The notes beneath the pieces were generated by a model that worked only from the letters and a program-made list of their open reading frames with translations, was not told the DNA's origin and made no database searches. Of a DNA stretch of 64,000 nt, positions 53,157-61,365 are shown one piece after another. Each line of letters opens with the position of its first letter. The first letter of the stretch is position 1. Both the position numbers and the translations under genes were made by a program. This DNA is from Pseudobdellovibrionaceae bacterium. GTDB lineage: Bacteria > Bdellovibrionota > Bdellovibrionia > Bdellovibrionales > Bdellovibrionaceae. The DNA lies in the NCBI GenBank assembly GCA_947449255.1, contig CANFQX010000003.1:124001-188000 (forward strand), given 5' to 3'.

Positions 53157-54040
53157 CAGGGCACCAATCCTGGGCAACAACTGCCCAGTGTTTTGATATC
53201 GCAAGAGCCAAAACCCAAAGCACTGCTTGAAAGCATTTTACGAAAAAGCCTTCTCATAATGGCTGTTACCGAACCTTCATCGATGATGGTGCAGCTTCCA
53301 GTGCCGCCAGGGTCGTCAGGGTCGCCAAGGGGGGCGGATTCGCATTGTGTTTTAGCGCTTTCGAGTGCAACCACGGCTGCATTTGTGGCACCTAAGCCCG
53401 CACTAAGAGCAGAAATGTTTTCAAAAATTAAACCCACTCCAACAATAACTTTATTCACCTGAGCATCAGTTAATTTTCCCGCCGTTAATGTCGTTGGAGT
53501 TTTGTCACACACCGCTGTGCTAACACCAGAGTCGACAGCTCCATCATCAGGATTGGTGTCCAGAGTCTGATGCAGATTCACGCCTAATTTCGTGAGTCCA
53601 AGAATGGCTCCATATAAATTTTGATTTGCAGTCCGCTCACTGGCCGCTCCCAGTCCTTGAAGAACAGCAACAGCAAGATCACAGGAATCGGGATCAACAG
53701 CAAGGCCCCCAAATGAAGCCATGGCAATACTAAAAATACCGCCCGAGGCTGAAGATAAGCCATTGACCATGGTCACAAAGCTCAGGCCACATTGCCCGGC
53801 GTAGGCACCGATCAGCATTTCTTTTACACTGACTCTTTTTTTATAGGTCGCAGAAAGTTTTGTATTGAGAACTGTGATAGCCCCTGAATAATCCATTTTA
53901 TCGATTTTTTTTTGAGCATCTTGTAAGAGAGCTTCATCTGAAGTTTGATTGGCGACTTGAGAAAATAAATTTGAACTGCCGCAGGAGTTCAGCAGTGAAC
54001 ACATAATTGTTAAAAATAAAGAAAGAGCACATTTGATCAT
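53156..54040 (-). CDS. Predicted lipoprotein paired with the PorV-like barrel
   Basis: The likely start is ATG 54040, since AAGG lies six bases upstream; ATG 54046 and a longer frame from 54130 are also open. The signal peptide ends in the lipobox LLNSCGSS. The mature 275-residue chain has a helical opening (LLQDAQKKIDKMDYSGAITVLNTKL, TPR-like) and several Cys, with CC near the C-terminus. It contains Gly/Ala/Ser-rich segments (NGLSSASGGIFSIAMASFGG). The C-terminus overlaps the barrel gene. The family is not recognised. Confidence 0.66.
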   Translation of the reverse strand: MIKCALSLFLTIMCSLLNSCGSSNLFSQVANQTSDEALLQDAQKKIDKMDYSGAITVLNTKLSATYKKRVSVKEMLIGAYAGQCGLSFVTMVNGLSSASGGIFSIAMASFGGLAVDPDSCDLAVAVLQGLGAASERTANQNLYGAILGLTKLGVNLHQTLDTNPDDGAVDSGVSTAVCDKTPTTLTAGKLTDAQVNKVIVGVGLIFENISALSAGLGATNAAVVALESAKTQCESAPLGDPDDPGGTGSCTIIDEGSVTAIMRRLFRKMLSSSALGFGSCDIKTLGSCCPGLVP

Positions 54041-54150
54041 TCGCATCCTTGAACTCACCTCAAACTTGTCATGACTTTCATCGGCATTTTGTGAAAGCAA
54101 ATGAAGATAAAATAGGCAATTCCTCTGCATTAAGGTCCATTGTCGAGGCG

Positions 54151-54233
54151 AGTTTGTCTTGTGACAAACTAGTCTCTGACCTTAGGACAGAGAAAAAGTC
54201 AGAGACGAAAGTGTTGAATTTTCTGACAACACT
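54151..54233 (+). other. Row of three perfect hairpins in a divergent gap
   Basis: Three stems follow one another: AGTTTGTC/GACAAACT (54151-54170, 4-base loop), GTCTCTGAC/GTCAGAGAC (54172-54206, 17-base loop) and AGTGTTG/CAACACT (54210-54233, 10-base loop). The third is followed by a T-rich run on the plus strand. A fourth, weaker stem (CTTTCA/TGAAAG) lies near 54075. The gap between the lipoprotein gene and the phospholipase-D-like gene is 335 bases with no other gene. This could be a structured RNA or a multi-site leader. Confidence 0.5.
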
Positions 54234-54375
54234 GAATTTTTAACAGCTCTTTCGCTGATGTAAGACTGAATTCTTCATATTAAAAGTGGAAAAGCACTCA
54301 GTAGACTTTGCATTTTGAAAGGTAGAGATTGTCTATCAGGCCATTCGGTGGATTAATGCCCCTCAGGAGAAATCA

Positions 54376-55431
54376 ATGCGCAATAAATCATCACTGGCTC
54401 AAATTATTTTTATTTTAATAATTTTATCCCAATCCACTTTTGCATTCAATTCTTCTGCGGACCGCCTTTCTGTTGCGCCTCAAGAGGGGCATTCGCTTTT
54501 TATTGAGAGCATTGACAGTGCAAAGACATCTATCGATATGATGATGTACCATTTAACCGATCCCGAGGTTGTCGCCCATTTAACAATGGCAAAGCAACGT
54601 GGCGTGAAAGTCAGAATTATCCTGGATCATCAAGCCATGAGTGGAAATTCTTCGAAAGCCATTGCTGATCAGCTGTCCACTGTTGGGGTAGAAATTTATC
54701 CCAGCACTGCTTTGTTTACGATCACCCATGCGAAGGCCGCCGTGTTTGATCATCAGTGGGCCTTGATCACCACCATGAACTTAACGCGAGTTTTTTATTT
54801 TTCACGCGACTATGGAATCAAAACTTATGATGTGAATATTATTTCAGAGTTTGATTCTGTTTTTGAAACAGATGTTAAAAACGCTCTCAATCAGACCAAC
54901 GAATCTCCAGCGCTAGGTTCTTCAAAATTGATCTGGAGTCCAGTGAATTCTAAGATGGGGATTCTTTCCTTGATCAACAGTGCAGAGTCTTCACTTTTTA
55001 TTGAGGTTGAAAATTTGGGCGATTGGGATGTGCTGGCCGCATTAAAGTTGAAAGCGCAAAGTGGCGTAAAAGTTGTTGTGCTGGTTCCAGCCTGTGTTCA
55101 AGGTGGTGGCAATCGAAATATTTCCCTGATGATTCCTCTGGCAGAGGCCGGAGTCGATGCTCGACTGTCAATGCCGCCCTACAGCTCAGAAAACCCCTAT
55201 ATTCATGCTAAGGCCATTGTTGTGGATCAAATTAATTATTATCTTGGGTCTGAAAATCTGAGCTACAACAGTCTGACTCAAGCCCGAGAAGTGGGGATGA
55301 TTGATGCGGATCCTCAAATCAGTTCTGATATTTTGAACAGCATAACTTTTGATTTAGGGTTGGCCACTCCCGCACAACAGGTTGATCCTGCATTTATTTG
55401 TCCAAGTTCAGATAGTCGGTCTCATCTTTAA
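54376..55431 (+). CDS. Exported phospholipase-D-like enzyme
   Basis: The 351-residue product has a signal peptide (residues 1-23) and two HKD motifs typical of the PLD superfamily: HAKAAVFD (first half) and HAKAIVVD (second half), each followed by a conserved N (TTMN and GSEN). PLD-type enzymes hydrolyse phosphodiester bonds in phospholipids, cardiolipin or DNA. Being exported, it acts in the periplasm or outside the cell. In a predator that could be prey membrane lipid or nucleic acid. Substrate cannot be read from sequence. It stands alone after a structured gap. Confidence 0.85.
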   Translation: MRNKSSLAQIIFILIILSQSTFAFNSSADRLSVAPQEGHSLFIESIDSAKTSIDMMMYHLTDPEVVAHLTMAKQRGVKVRIILDHQAMSGNSSKAIADQLSTVGVEIYPSTALFTITHAKAAVFDHQWALITTMNLTRVFYFSRDYGIKTYDVNIISEFDSVFETDVKNALNQTNESPALGSSKLIWSPVNSKMGILSLINSAESSLFIEVENLGDWDVLAALKLKAQSGVKVVVLVPACVQGGGNRNISLMIPLAEAGVDARLSMPPYSSENPYIHAKAIVVDQINYYLGSENLSYNSLTQAREVGMIDADPQISSDILNSITFDLGLATPAQQVDPAFICPSSDSRSHL

Positions 55432-55670
55432 CTAAGAAAAATTGAATGGATGTCTTTTTCGTCATTTAAAACAAAATGCACCAGGGCCCTAATGACACCA
55501 AAAACAAGTTCGACGGGCGTATTTTTAGACAAAGTCACTTAAGCTAAAAGCGTTAACGAATATAAGATTTGCAAAGCGGCCCTATTTCAGTGTGAATTGT
55601 TCTAACGCTGATTTTAATCTGCAACCGGGGGGTCGCCTTGACGAAATCAGCAACAGTGGGGGAGTGATCA

Positions 55671-56171
55671 ATGAAGGTCAGTTTTGTTAAAATAATTTTG
55701 ATGCAAATTATTTTTATAGCTTTGTCAGGGGCTTCAGCGAAGGCGCAATCCAGCGATTATTATGCTATGACCGTGGATGAAACTTGCTTAGATCATGGTC
55801 GATCTTTAGAGGTCATCAATGATCAGGTGTTGAATTGGAAAGTCAGTACTCAAAATGCCTTTCTTGCTAGAGCAAGAATCGAAGGCGTCGTCGATCAAGT
55901 CTTTCCAGATCATTCTGGTCACCGACACTTTACTTTAAAAATTGGCCCAAACGAAAATGATCATGTTGAAGTGATTTACAATCTGTCCTTTGGTAAACTG
56001 CCAAATCCATCTCTAGGAGACCACGCTTCAGCCTGTGGTGATTACATCACTTCCACAGCAAGGACGGGGCATTATCCCCCATCTCCGGCTGGAGCCATCA
56101 TTCATTGGGTTCATCACAGTCCCAGTGGCCACGAGCCTGGTTATGTCATTTTAAACGGAATTAAATACTAA
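55671..56171 (+). CDS. Exported DUF3465 protein
   Basis: The 166-residue product has a signal peptide (to AKAQ) and a mature region matching DUF3465. The conserved VVDQVFPDHSGHRHFTLKI and GAIIHWVHHSPSGHEPGYVILNG segments are clear. The family forms a small OB-like fold in the periplasm or outside and is found in many Gammaproteobacteria. Its role is not known to me. It stands alone with about 240 bases upstream. Confidence 0.8.
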   Translation: MKVSFVKIILMQIIFIALSGASAKAQSSDYYAMTVDETCLDHGRSLEVINDQVLNWKVSTQNAFLARARIEGVVDQVFPDHSGHRHFTLKIGPNENDHVEVIYNLSFGKLPNPSLGDHASACGDYITSTARTGHYPPSPAGAIIHWVHHSPSGHEPGYVILNGIKY

Positions 56172-56193
56172 GCTCTATTCTAGATTTTTTTTT

Positions 56194-56223
56194 AAGCCCA
56201 ACAGAACTTATTTCGTTGGGCTT
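56194..56223 (+). terminator. Weak terminator-like hairpin after the DUF3465 gene
   Basis: A nine-base stem (AAGCCCAAC with GTTGGGCTT) lies 23 bases after the DUF3465 stop. It is preceded, not followed, by a T run, and the bases after it (GAGTTTGCTTGATTT) are only moderately T-rich. Confidence 0.4.
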
Positions 56224-56247
56224 GAGTTTGCTTGATTTGATTTTATT

Positions 56248-56530
56248 TTATTTAATCGGTGCACTTTTGAGTTTTTCAATAGCCAGCAGCAATTGCCCGG
56301 CTCGCTCAGAGTTTAAACAGCCCTCTGATTTTTTTTCTTTTCCATCTTCAATGATAATGTATGTGTAAAATCCAGGTTCACAGCCTTAATATGAGCTTTC
56401 ACGAACTATGGGCCTGGTTTTGCCTTGGTGAGGGTATGCAAGTGCCCAAAGGGTAGAGGTCTATTGAAGCTTTTGACAATTGGCCTGGAGTCGGGAATGA
56501 TTTTTGTACTGACTTTTATAAAGGGGTTTT
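56248..56530 (-). pseudogene. Remnant of a small gene with two in-frame stops
   Basis: Reading the minus strand towards 56248 gives one continuous protein-like frame broken by TAG at 56461-56463 and TAA at 56386-56388. The pieces are KLQ, then TSTLWALAYPHQGKTRPIV (24 codons in all), then GCEPGFYTYIIIEDGKEKKS and 25 more residues ending KLKSAPIK before a TAA at 56248. Codon use is ordinary and the last piece looks like a real C-terminus. The start has been lost near the SPFH gene. I do not recognise the family. It is best read as a decayed gene. Confidence 0.5.
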
Positions 56531-56533
56531 AGC

Positions 56534-57523
56534 TTGGGACTTATGAATCAACTGCGATCGGTCATTGAATGGAACAATCCTGAAAACGATATTATTTTTG
56601 AAAAATGGAGTGTCAATTCAGAAGAAATTAAAAACGCTTCTAAGTTGATTATAAACCCCGGACAGGGCTGTGTCTTTGTCTATGAAGGAAAAGTTCAAGG
56701 CGTTTTCCTGCAGACAGGATTGGTTGAACTTAAAACTGCAAATATTCCCTTTTGGACAACTGTCACAAAGTTTATGCAAGGCTTTAAAAGTGAGCACAAG
56801 GTCGGCTTGTATTTCTTTAAATTGTCCCAATTGCTGGATATAAAATGGGGCACAACTTCCGTCATAAAATATGAAGATCCAAAATATAAATTTCCAGTGG
56901 GTTTAAGAAGCTTTGGAAATTTCTCAATGAAAATTCAGGACCCAGAGTGGTTCTTTGTCAATTTGATGGGGATTAGGGACTTTCTGCGGGTGAGTGACCT
57001 TCGTGATGTGATCACCGCACGTATTATTCAGACTTTGACGGATTATTTGGCCACAGCAAAATACACTTACACTGAAATCGATGCACATCGAATTGAAATA
57101 GCTAAAGACCTCACTGAGCAGTCTAAGCCTGAGTTTGATAAATTGGGCTTTTCCTTGCTCGATTTTCGCATTGAAGGAACGTCCTTTGATGATGATACAA
57201 TGAAGCGAATCAATCGCATTGCTGATATGACAGCAGAGGCACAAGCTGCAGGCGTTGCCGGTTTGTCTTATGCTCAATTGCAACAATTAGAGGCGCTGAA
57301 ACTGGCTGCGAACAACTCCGGGGGCGCCGGTATGGTTATGGGTGTGGGCGTTGGTCTAGGATTTGGCCAGCAAATGACTGGCGTGGCCGCAACCGGAACG
57401 GCTGCTGGGATGGCAGAAGATGCTTCGACGCGTTTGAAAAAAATAAAAGATCTGTTTGAGCAGGGTCTTATTACCGAGGCCGAGTACAGTGATAAAAAGA
57501 AAGAAATTCTGGCTCAGGTTTAA
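56534..57523 (+). CDS. SPFH-domain protein with C-terminal SHOCT
   Basis: The start is TTG 56534, chosen because AAGGGG lies seven bases upstream and the resulting MGLMNQLRSVIEW matches the conserved opening of the YdjI-like SPFH family. The 329-residue product has the SPFH/virion-core-type region (to about residue 230, with GQGCVFVYEGKV and DFRIEGTSFDDD). A Gly/Ala-rich linker follows (about 255-290), then a SHOCT motif at the end (LKKIKDLFEQGLITEAEYSDKKKEIL). SPFH proteins make membrane-associated scaffolds. It is one base away from a Tim44-like membrane protein gene, a pairing that looks deliberate. Confidence 0.85.
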   Translation: MGLMNQLRSVIEWNNPENDIIFEKWSVNSEEIKNASKLIINPGQGCVFVYEGKVQGVFLQTGLVELKTANIPFWTTVTKFMQGFKSEHKVGLYFFKLSQLLDIKWGTTSVIKYEDPKYKFPVGLRSFGNFSMKIQDPEWFFVNLMGIRDFLRVSDLRDVITARIIQTLTDYLATAKYTYTEIDAHRIEIAKDLTEQSKPEFDKLGFSLLDFRIEGTSFDDDTMKRINRIADMTAEAQAAGVAGLSYAQLQQLEALKLAANNSGGAGMVMGVGVGLGFGQQMTGVAATGTAAGMAEDASTRLKKIKDLFEQGLITEAEYSDKKKEILAQV

Positions 57524-57524
57524 C

Positions 57525-59042
57525 ATGCTCAAAAAAAAACAGCAGCCAAATTCCTTTCACTTTTTTCAATGGCCCTGTCGCGCATTGTCCTTGATGATTT
57601 TGGCTCTTTTTAAGGCCAATGATCTGTGGGCCCGTGCCGGTGGAGGTGGTGGTGGCCGAGGTGGCGGCGGAGGCGGTCGCAGTGGCGGCGGCGGTGGTTT
57701 TGGACACACTGGCGGTTATGGCGGTGGCGGAATTGGCTATGGCAACAGTTACAGCTACGGCTCAGGTTACGGCCACAATGCCGGTGGTGATGATGTCTTG
57801 TTTTATGTGATGTTGTTTGTAGTACTGATTATTTTAATATCTATATATGCCGTGAAACGCAGCAATGCGGGGTCGGGTGCCGGTGATGATTTGCTGTCTC
57901 AAGACCTAGGTGCTGGATTGCACACCGGGGCAGAAATTCCCCTCGATGGGGCGCAAATCTATGATATTCAAAGTAAAGCCAAAGCCGCATTTTTTCTGAT
58001 TCAAGAATCCTGGTCGAATAAAAATCTAAAAAGAATGCGACGTTTTATTTCTGATGGTGTCTATCAGCGATTCAATGCGCAGTTTGCGATGATGAATTTA
58101 TTGGATCAGACAAACAGGATCTCTGATGTTCGTGTTTTAGGAATTTTGCCAGTGAAATACACCGAGCAGGGTGCTTATGAGTGCATTGATATTGAAATTC
58201 AAGCGGCGGCCACAGATCAATTTGTCTCGCATAAGTATTCGGAATTCAACTCTCCAGGAGGCACTGAAAGTTTCATCGAGTATTGGTCCTTCATTCGTCG
58301 TCGGGATTGCAAGCGCGATAAAGATATCTTTCACAGAGATGAATGTCCCAAATGTTCAGGTCCCCTGACAGAGAAACTGATGGAGACAGCGCGGTGTCCT
58401 TATTGTGGAGTTTATATCAACAGTGGAGAATTCGATTGGGTCTTGTCAGAAATCACTCAGCAAGAGGATTATATCGCCCATGCGATGACCTTGGAATCTG
58501 AGGACAGACTCAGTGCCAGCGTTGATGCCATTCATAAAAAAGATCCTCATTTTGCAAAGCAGATTTTGGAAGACCGGGCCAGCAATGCCTTTTTGCAAGT
58601 GATCATTGGAATATCCAAAAAATCACTGCAACATGTGCAGCGGTTTTCAACACCTTCTTATTTTGAAAAAGCCAAGCAAGACTTAGCGGTTAAAAACTTT
58701 ATCTACAATCGGCTTTATTTGAATTCCGTTGATTTGATAGCGATAGAATTTATAGGCGAAGATTTAATTCAAGCCCAAGTTCAAGTGACAAACTCATTCC
58801 AGAGAGTGTCCCTGGAAAACGAGATGGTGAGCTTTATCGATCCCCAAATAGTCACTCACCACAGCCAAGTTATCTTGCAGCATCAGTTGTCTGCATCACC
58901 TTCTAAGGGCTCAATTTATGCCAATGCCTGTGGCGCTTGCGGTGCAAATCAAAAAGACAACTTAAATGCGACTTGTGATTACTGTGGTTCGGTTCTGAAT
59001 GATCCAAAAGGAGATTGGATCATTCAAGATATTATATTCTGA
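57525..59042 (+). CDS. Membrane protein with Gly-rich segment, Tim44-like domain and zinc ribbons
   Basis: The start is ATG 57525, one base after the SPFH stop. The 505-residue product opens with a signal-anchor (SLMILALFKANDLWA) and a stretch of over 50 residues of Gly, Ser and Tyr. A membrane helix (VLFYVMLFVVLIILISIYAV) and a Tim44-like domain follow (about residues 140-280). Two zinc-ribbon pairs follow, CPKC with CPYC and CGACG with CDYC, the second near the C-terminus. Tim44-like domains bind membranes or proteins. With the SPFH partner it may form a membrane scaffold. Function is unproven. Confidence 0.75.
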   Translation: MLKKKQQPNSFHFFQWPCRALSLMILALFKANDLWARAGGGGGGRGGGGGGRSGGGGGFGHTGGYGGGGIGYGNSYSYGSGYGHNAGGDDVLFYVMLFVVLIILISIYAVKRSNAGSGAGDDLLSQDLGAGLHTGAEIPLDGAQIYDIQSKAKAAFFLIQESWSNKNLKRMRRFISDGVYQRFNAQFAMMNLLDQTNRISDVRVLGILPVKYTEQGAYECIDIEIQAAATDQFVSHKYSEFNSPGGTESFIEYWSFIRRRDCKRDKDIFHRDECPKCSGPLTEKLMETARCPYCGVYINSGEFDWVLSEITQQEDYIAHAMTLESEDRLSASVDAIHKKDPHFAKQILEDRASNAFLQVIIGISKKSLQHVQRFSTPSYFEKAKQDLAVKNFIYNRLYLNSVDLIAIEFIGEDLIQAQVQVTNSFQRVSLENEMVSFIDPQIVTHHSQVILQHQLSASPSKGSIYANACGACGANQKDNLNATCDYCGSVLNDPKGDWIIQDIIF

Positions 59043-59200
59043 TTTTTGGATTGAGGATGGGGGTTGGGGGAAAAAAATTGAGTCGAATTTGAATTGTTAC
59101 CTTAGACAGTTCTAAGGAGATTGCTAATTCTTATTTTGATACGTTTTTTTTCATTCAGCTGTTCTTGGTAGTGCTTTGTCTTGCCATCCTGAGCGGCCTT

Positions 59201-59225
59201 CCTCAAGCGCATCGTGCGCTTGAGG
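59201..59225. other. Strong hairpin in a 446-base gap
   Basis: A perfect 11-base-pair stem (CCTCAAGCGCA with TGCGCTTGAGG) with a TCG loop sits in the gap after the Tim44-like gene. A second small stem (TTAGAC with GTCTAA) around eight T follows at about 59250-59271. A 10-base tandem duplication (GACATCTTCT) lies at 59399-59418. No gene is apparent in the gap. Confidence 0.55.
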
Positions 59226-59367
59226 GCGAAGTGCTTGGGGTTAGACCTTTTTTTTGTCTAAATTTTGATCAGATAGCTAGTTTATTTGATCGCATGGAAT
59301 AGTTCAGTCAGTTGGTGCTTTCTTAACAGGTTATCGCCTTCTTGCGTAGTTTTATTGCAGTTGGGAG

Positions 59368-59383
59368 TGGCACGTCCTTAGCA
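59368..59383 (+). promoter_or_regulatory. Sigma-54 (-24/-12) promoter candidate
   Basis: TGGCACGTCCTTAGCA has the full TGGCACG -24 element and a -12 element with one mismatch (TAGCA for TTGCA), with GG and GC ten bases apart. It lies 106 bases before the next ATG, which leaves a leader of about 90 bases. Confidence 0.65.
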
Positions 59384-59488
59384 TTACCTCTTTGTATCGA
59401 CATCTTCTGACATCTTCTCTTTTGGAACCTCAAATGAATTGTTCCTGGGCTCGTTAGTTTAAAAATATTTAAAAATAGGGAGTTTTTT

Positions 59489-59731
59489 ATGAAGATCCAT
59501 TTATTATTTTTAGTTATTTTCGCTGTTATTCCTGCCACTAGTTTTGCTAGAGTTAATTTTGGCCAAGTCCTCTCCGAAAATCAGCAAGAGCAAAATATCA
59601 ATCTTGGGACTTTGAAAAACAGTCTGAATGAGGCTTCAACAGGTATGAAACCCCTTGAAGAACGCAAGCGTGTTGTCTTGCATGAAAAATCTGAATTTCA
59701 AATGAATCAAACTGTAGCGGTTCAGGATTAA
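59489..59731 (+). CDS. Small exported protein
   Basis: The 80-residue product has a signal peptide (MKIHLLFLVIFAVIPATSFA) and a polar mature part (about 60 residues) rich in Gln, Glu and Asn without cysteines. It has GGGAG upstream of ATG and a sigma-54 promoter candidate about 105 bases upstream. The family is not recognised. It may be a secreted peptide or an accessory to the nuclease gene downstream. Confidence 0.6.
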   Translation: MKIHLLFLVIFAVIPATSFARVNFGQVLSENQQEQNINLGTLKNSLNEASTGMKPLEERKRVVLHEKSEFQMNQTVAVQD

Positions 59732-59901
59732 TTTAACGCATGCAGGCTATCTTTGTTTGTATTCTGTTAGAACTTCTGAAAAAACTTGCATTATCGACCA
59801 TCCATAAAGAATAACCAGTGCTCAAATTTAATCCGTATATGCTGCGAATTTGGCGCAGCGTTTCTACCGGGCACCATCAATGCCCGACTATGGAGGGCCT
59901 T

Positions 59902-60771
59902 ATGAAGGTCAATTTAGTGTGTCTGGTTTCTGTTTTTTCGTGCTTCTTTGTATTCACTGAATCTTCAAAAGCTGCCAGCAGCTCTCAAGAGATTCCTTAT
60001 TACGGTGAAGAATTTTATCATGATCTTGCCGCAGGCACTGCGAATGATGATCTGATCAAAACTATTCAAACAGTGATGAGAAGCTTTCATAACCCTAAGT
60101 CTGGGGCTTTAGATCAGATCTCTAATTCATGCGCAGGGACGGCTTGTTATCAGCATGTGTCCTTGGGTTACGATGTTGCTCGGATTTTCATGATGGGCGT
60201 TTACTATCTAGTTCAAGATGGCAACGATTATGCCCTTCCTGATGTTTATTGCGGCGTCTATCGAAAAGCCAGTGAGTTTAAAACCGTTCCTCCCGGCCCT
60301 CATCAAATTCCAGATGGGACTGTTTTAAATACGGAGCACACTTGGCCTCAGAGCAAGTTTACTGGTCGGTTTGATGGCAATATGCAAAAATCAGATTTGC
60401 ACCATCTCTTTCCAACAGATTCTCAGATGAATGCCATTCGTGGAAATAATCATTTTGGTGAAGTGGTTAAGGATTCAAAAATTCTTAAGTGTCCAGTCTC
60501 TCGAACGGGCAGTTCAGCAAAAAATCATTCTGAGGTCTTTGAGCCACCAACGGCTCATAAGGGTAATGCGGCCAGAGCGATATTTTATTTCTCTGTTCGC
60601 TATGGCATGCCGATCGAAGCTGAAGAGCAAGAGACTCTGCGCAAATGGAATATTCAAGATCCAGTGGATGAAGAAGAACTTCATCGCAATGATGAAATTA
60701 TGAAAGTTCAAGGCAATCGCAATCCATTTGTTGATTACCCAGAATTGGTTGAGCGCATCCGAAAATTCTAA
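59902..60771 (+). CDS. Exported endonuclease I family nuclease
   Basis: The start is ATG 59902, with GGAGGG just upstream; longer frames from 59818 lack a ribosome site. The 289-residue product has a signal peptide (to SKAA) and the endonuclease I (EndA/NucM) core. NTEHTWPQSKFTG contains the catalytic His of the beta-beta-alpha-metal site, and SDLHHLFPTD and NAIRGNNHFGEV carry further metal-binding residues. Four cysteines (SCAG, TACY, YCGV, KCPV) could form two disulfides as in NucM. It degrades DNA outside the cell or in the prey periplasm; the role in predation is inference. Confidence 0.88.
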   Translation: MKVNLVCLVSVFSCFFVFTESSKAASSSQEIPYYGEEFYHDLAAGTANDDLIKTIQTVMRSFHNPKSGALDQISNSCAGTACYQHVSLGYDVARIFMMGVYYLVQDGNDYALPDVYCGVYRKASEFKTVPPGPHQIPDGTVLNTEHTWPQSKFTGRFDGNMQKSDLHHLFPTDSQMNAIRGNNHFGEVVKDSKILKCPVSRTGSSAKNHSEVFEPPTAHKGNAARAIFYFSVRYGMPIEAEEQETLRKWNIQDPVDEEELHRNDEIMKVQGNRNPFVDYPELVERIRKF

Positions 60772-60780
60772 AATTGAGTA

Positions 60781-60814
60781 AAAAAATAAGCTGCCTTTTT
60801 ATAAGGGCAGCTTA
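60781..60814 (-). terminator. Terminator of the small minus-strand gene
   Basis: A nine-base stem (TAAGCTGCC with GGCAGCTTA) with a ten-base loop. Read on the minus strand it is followed by six T, so it terminates the small gene at 60849. It may also slow plus-strand transcripts from the nuclease gene. Confidence 0.75.
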
Positions 60815-60848
60815 AAGGTAAACATTAACTTTCAATAATCTTTAATTT

Positions 60849-61136
60849 TTAGTTCTGATAGCAATCAATGACCACACACATTTGTAAACCATGATTAAAA
60901 CAGTTGTTGAGTGCACGATTGAAGGCCTCGTTGCGATCCATACCATGTCCGCTCACGATCAGAGTGCCGCTGTTGATTGGCCCACCAATAGGTTGGTTGC
61001 CCTGAGCATGACAGGACCACTGGTGAGGTCTCGCCATTTCGATTGCAGTAGATTCAAGGTCTGAAGCTTCCAGCTGAGCAGCATTGCAAAAAGATCCCAA
61101 AACTAAAAGTCCTACAAACAAAAGTGATTTTTTCAT
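60849..61136 (-). CDS. Small Cys-containing exported protein
   Basis: The 95-residue product has a signal peptide (MKKSLLFVGLLVLGSFCNA) and a mature part with four cysteines, in WSCHAQ, NNCFNHG, MCVV and DCYQN. Two disulfides are therefore possible. A GHGMDRNEAFNRALNNC segment looks like a helix with conserved spacing. The family is not recognised. It converges with the nuclease gene and has its own terminator. Confidence 0.6.
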   Translation of the reverse strand: MKKSLLFVGLLVLGSFCNAAQLEASDLESTAIEMARPHQWSCHAQGNQPIGGPINSGTLIVSGHGMDRNEAFNRALNNCFNHGLQMCVVIDCYQN

Positions 61137-61365
61137 TTTTCCTCCGAGATTATATGGATTAAAAAAGACATCCGTATAAACAGAGATGACTTAGAAATTA
61201 GGTCCAAATTATTCCAAAATGATGTAAATGCAAACATTAAAAAGGCAAAGACTTATGCCGGTGCTCCGTTTTGCGATGCTGTTCTAGTAACGCTCCGCAA
61301 TTCTGTTTAGAAATTGTAATGCGAGAAGGGCCGTGCACAATGGGACACTCATTTTGGAGACTTTT

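Noticed and set aside
57619-57810. Ala/Val-rich frame inside the Gly-rich gene
   Set aside because: It is the shifted reading of GGT/GGC repeats in the Tim44-like gene.
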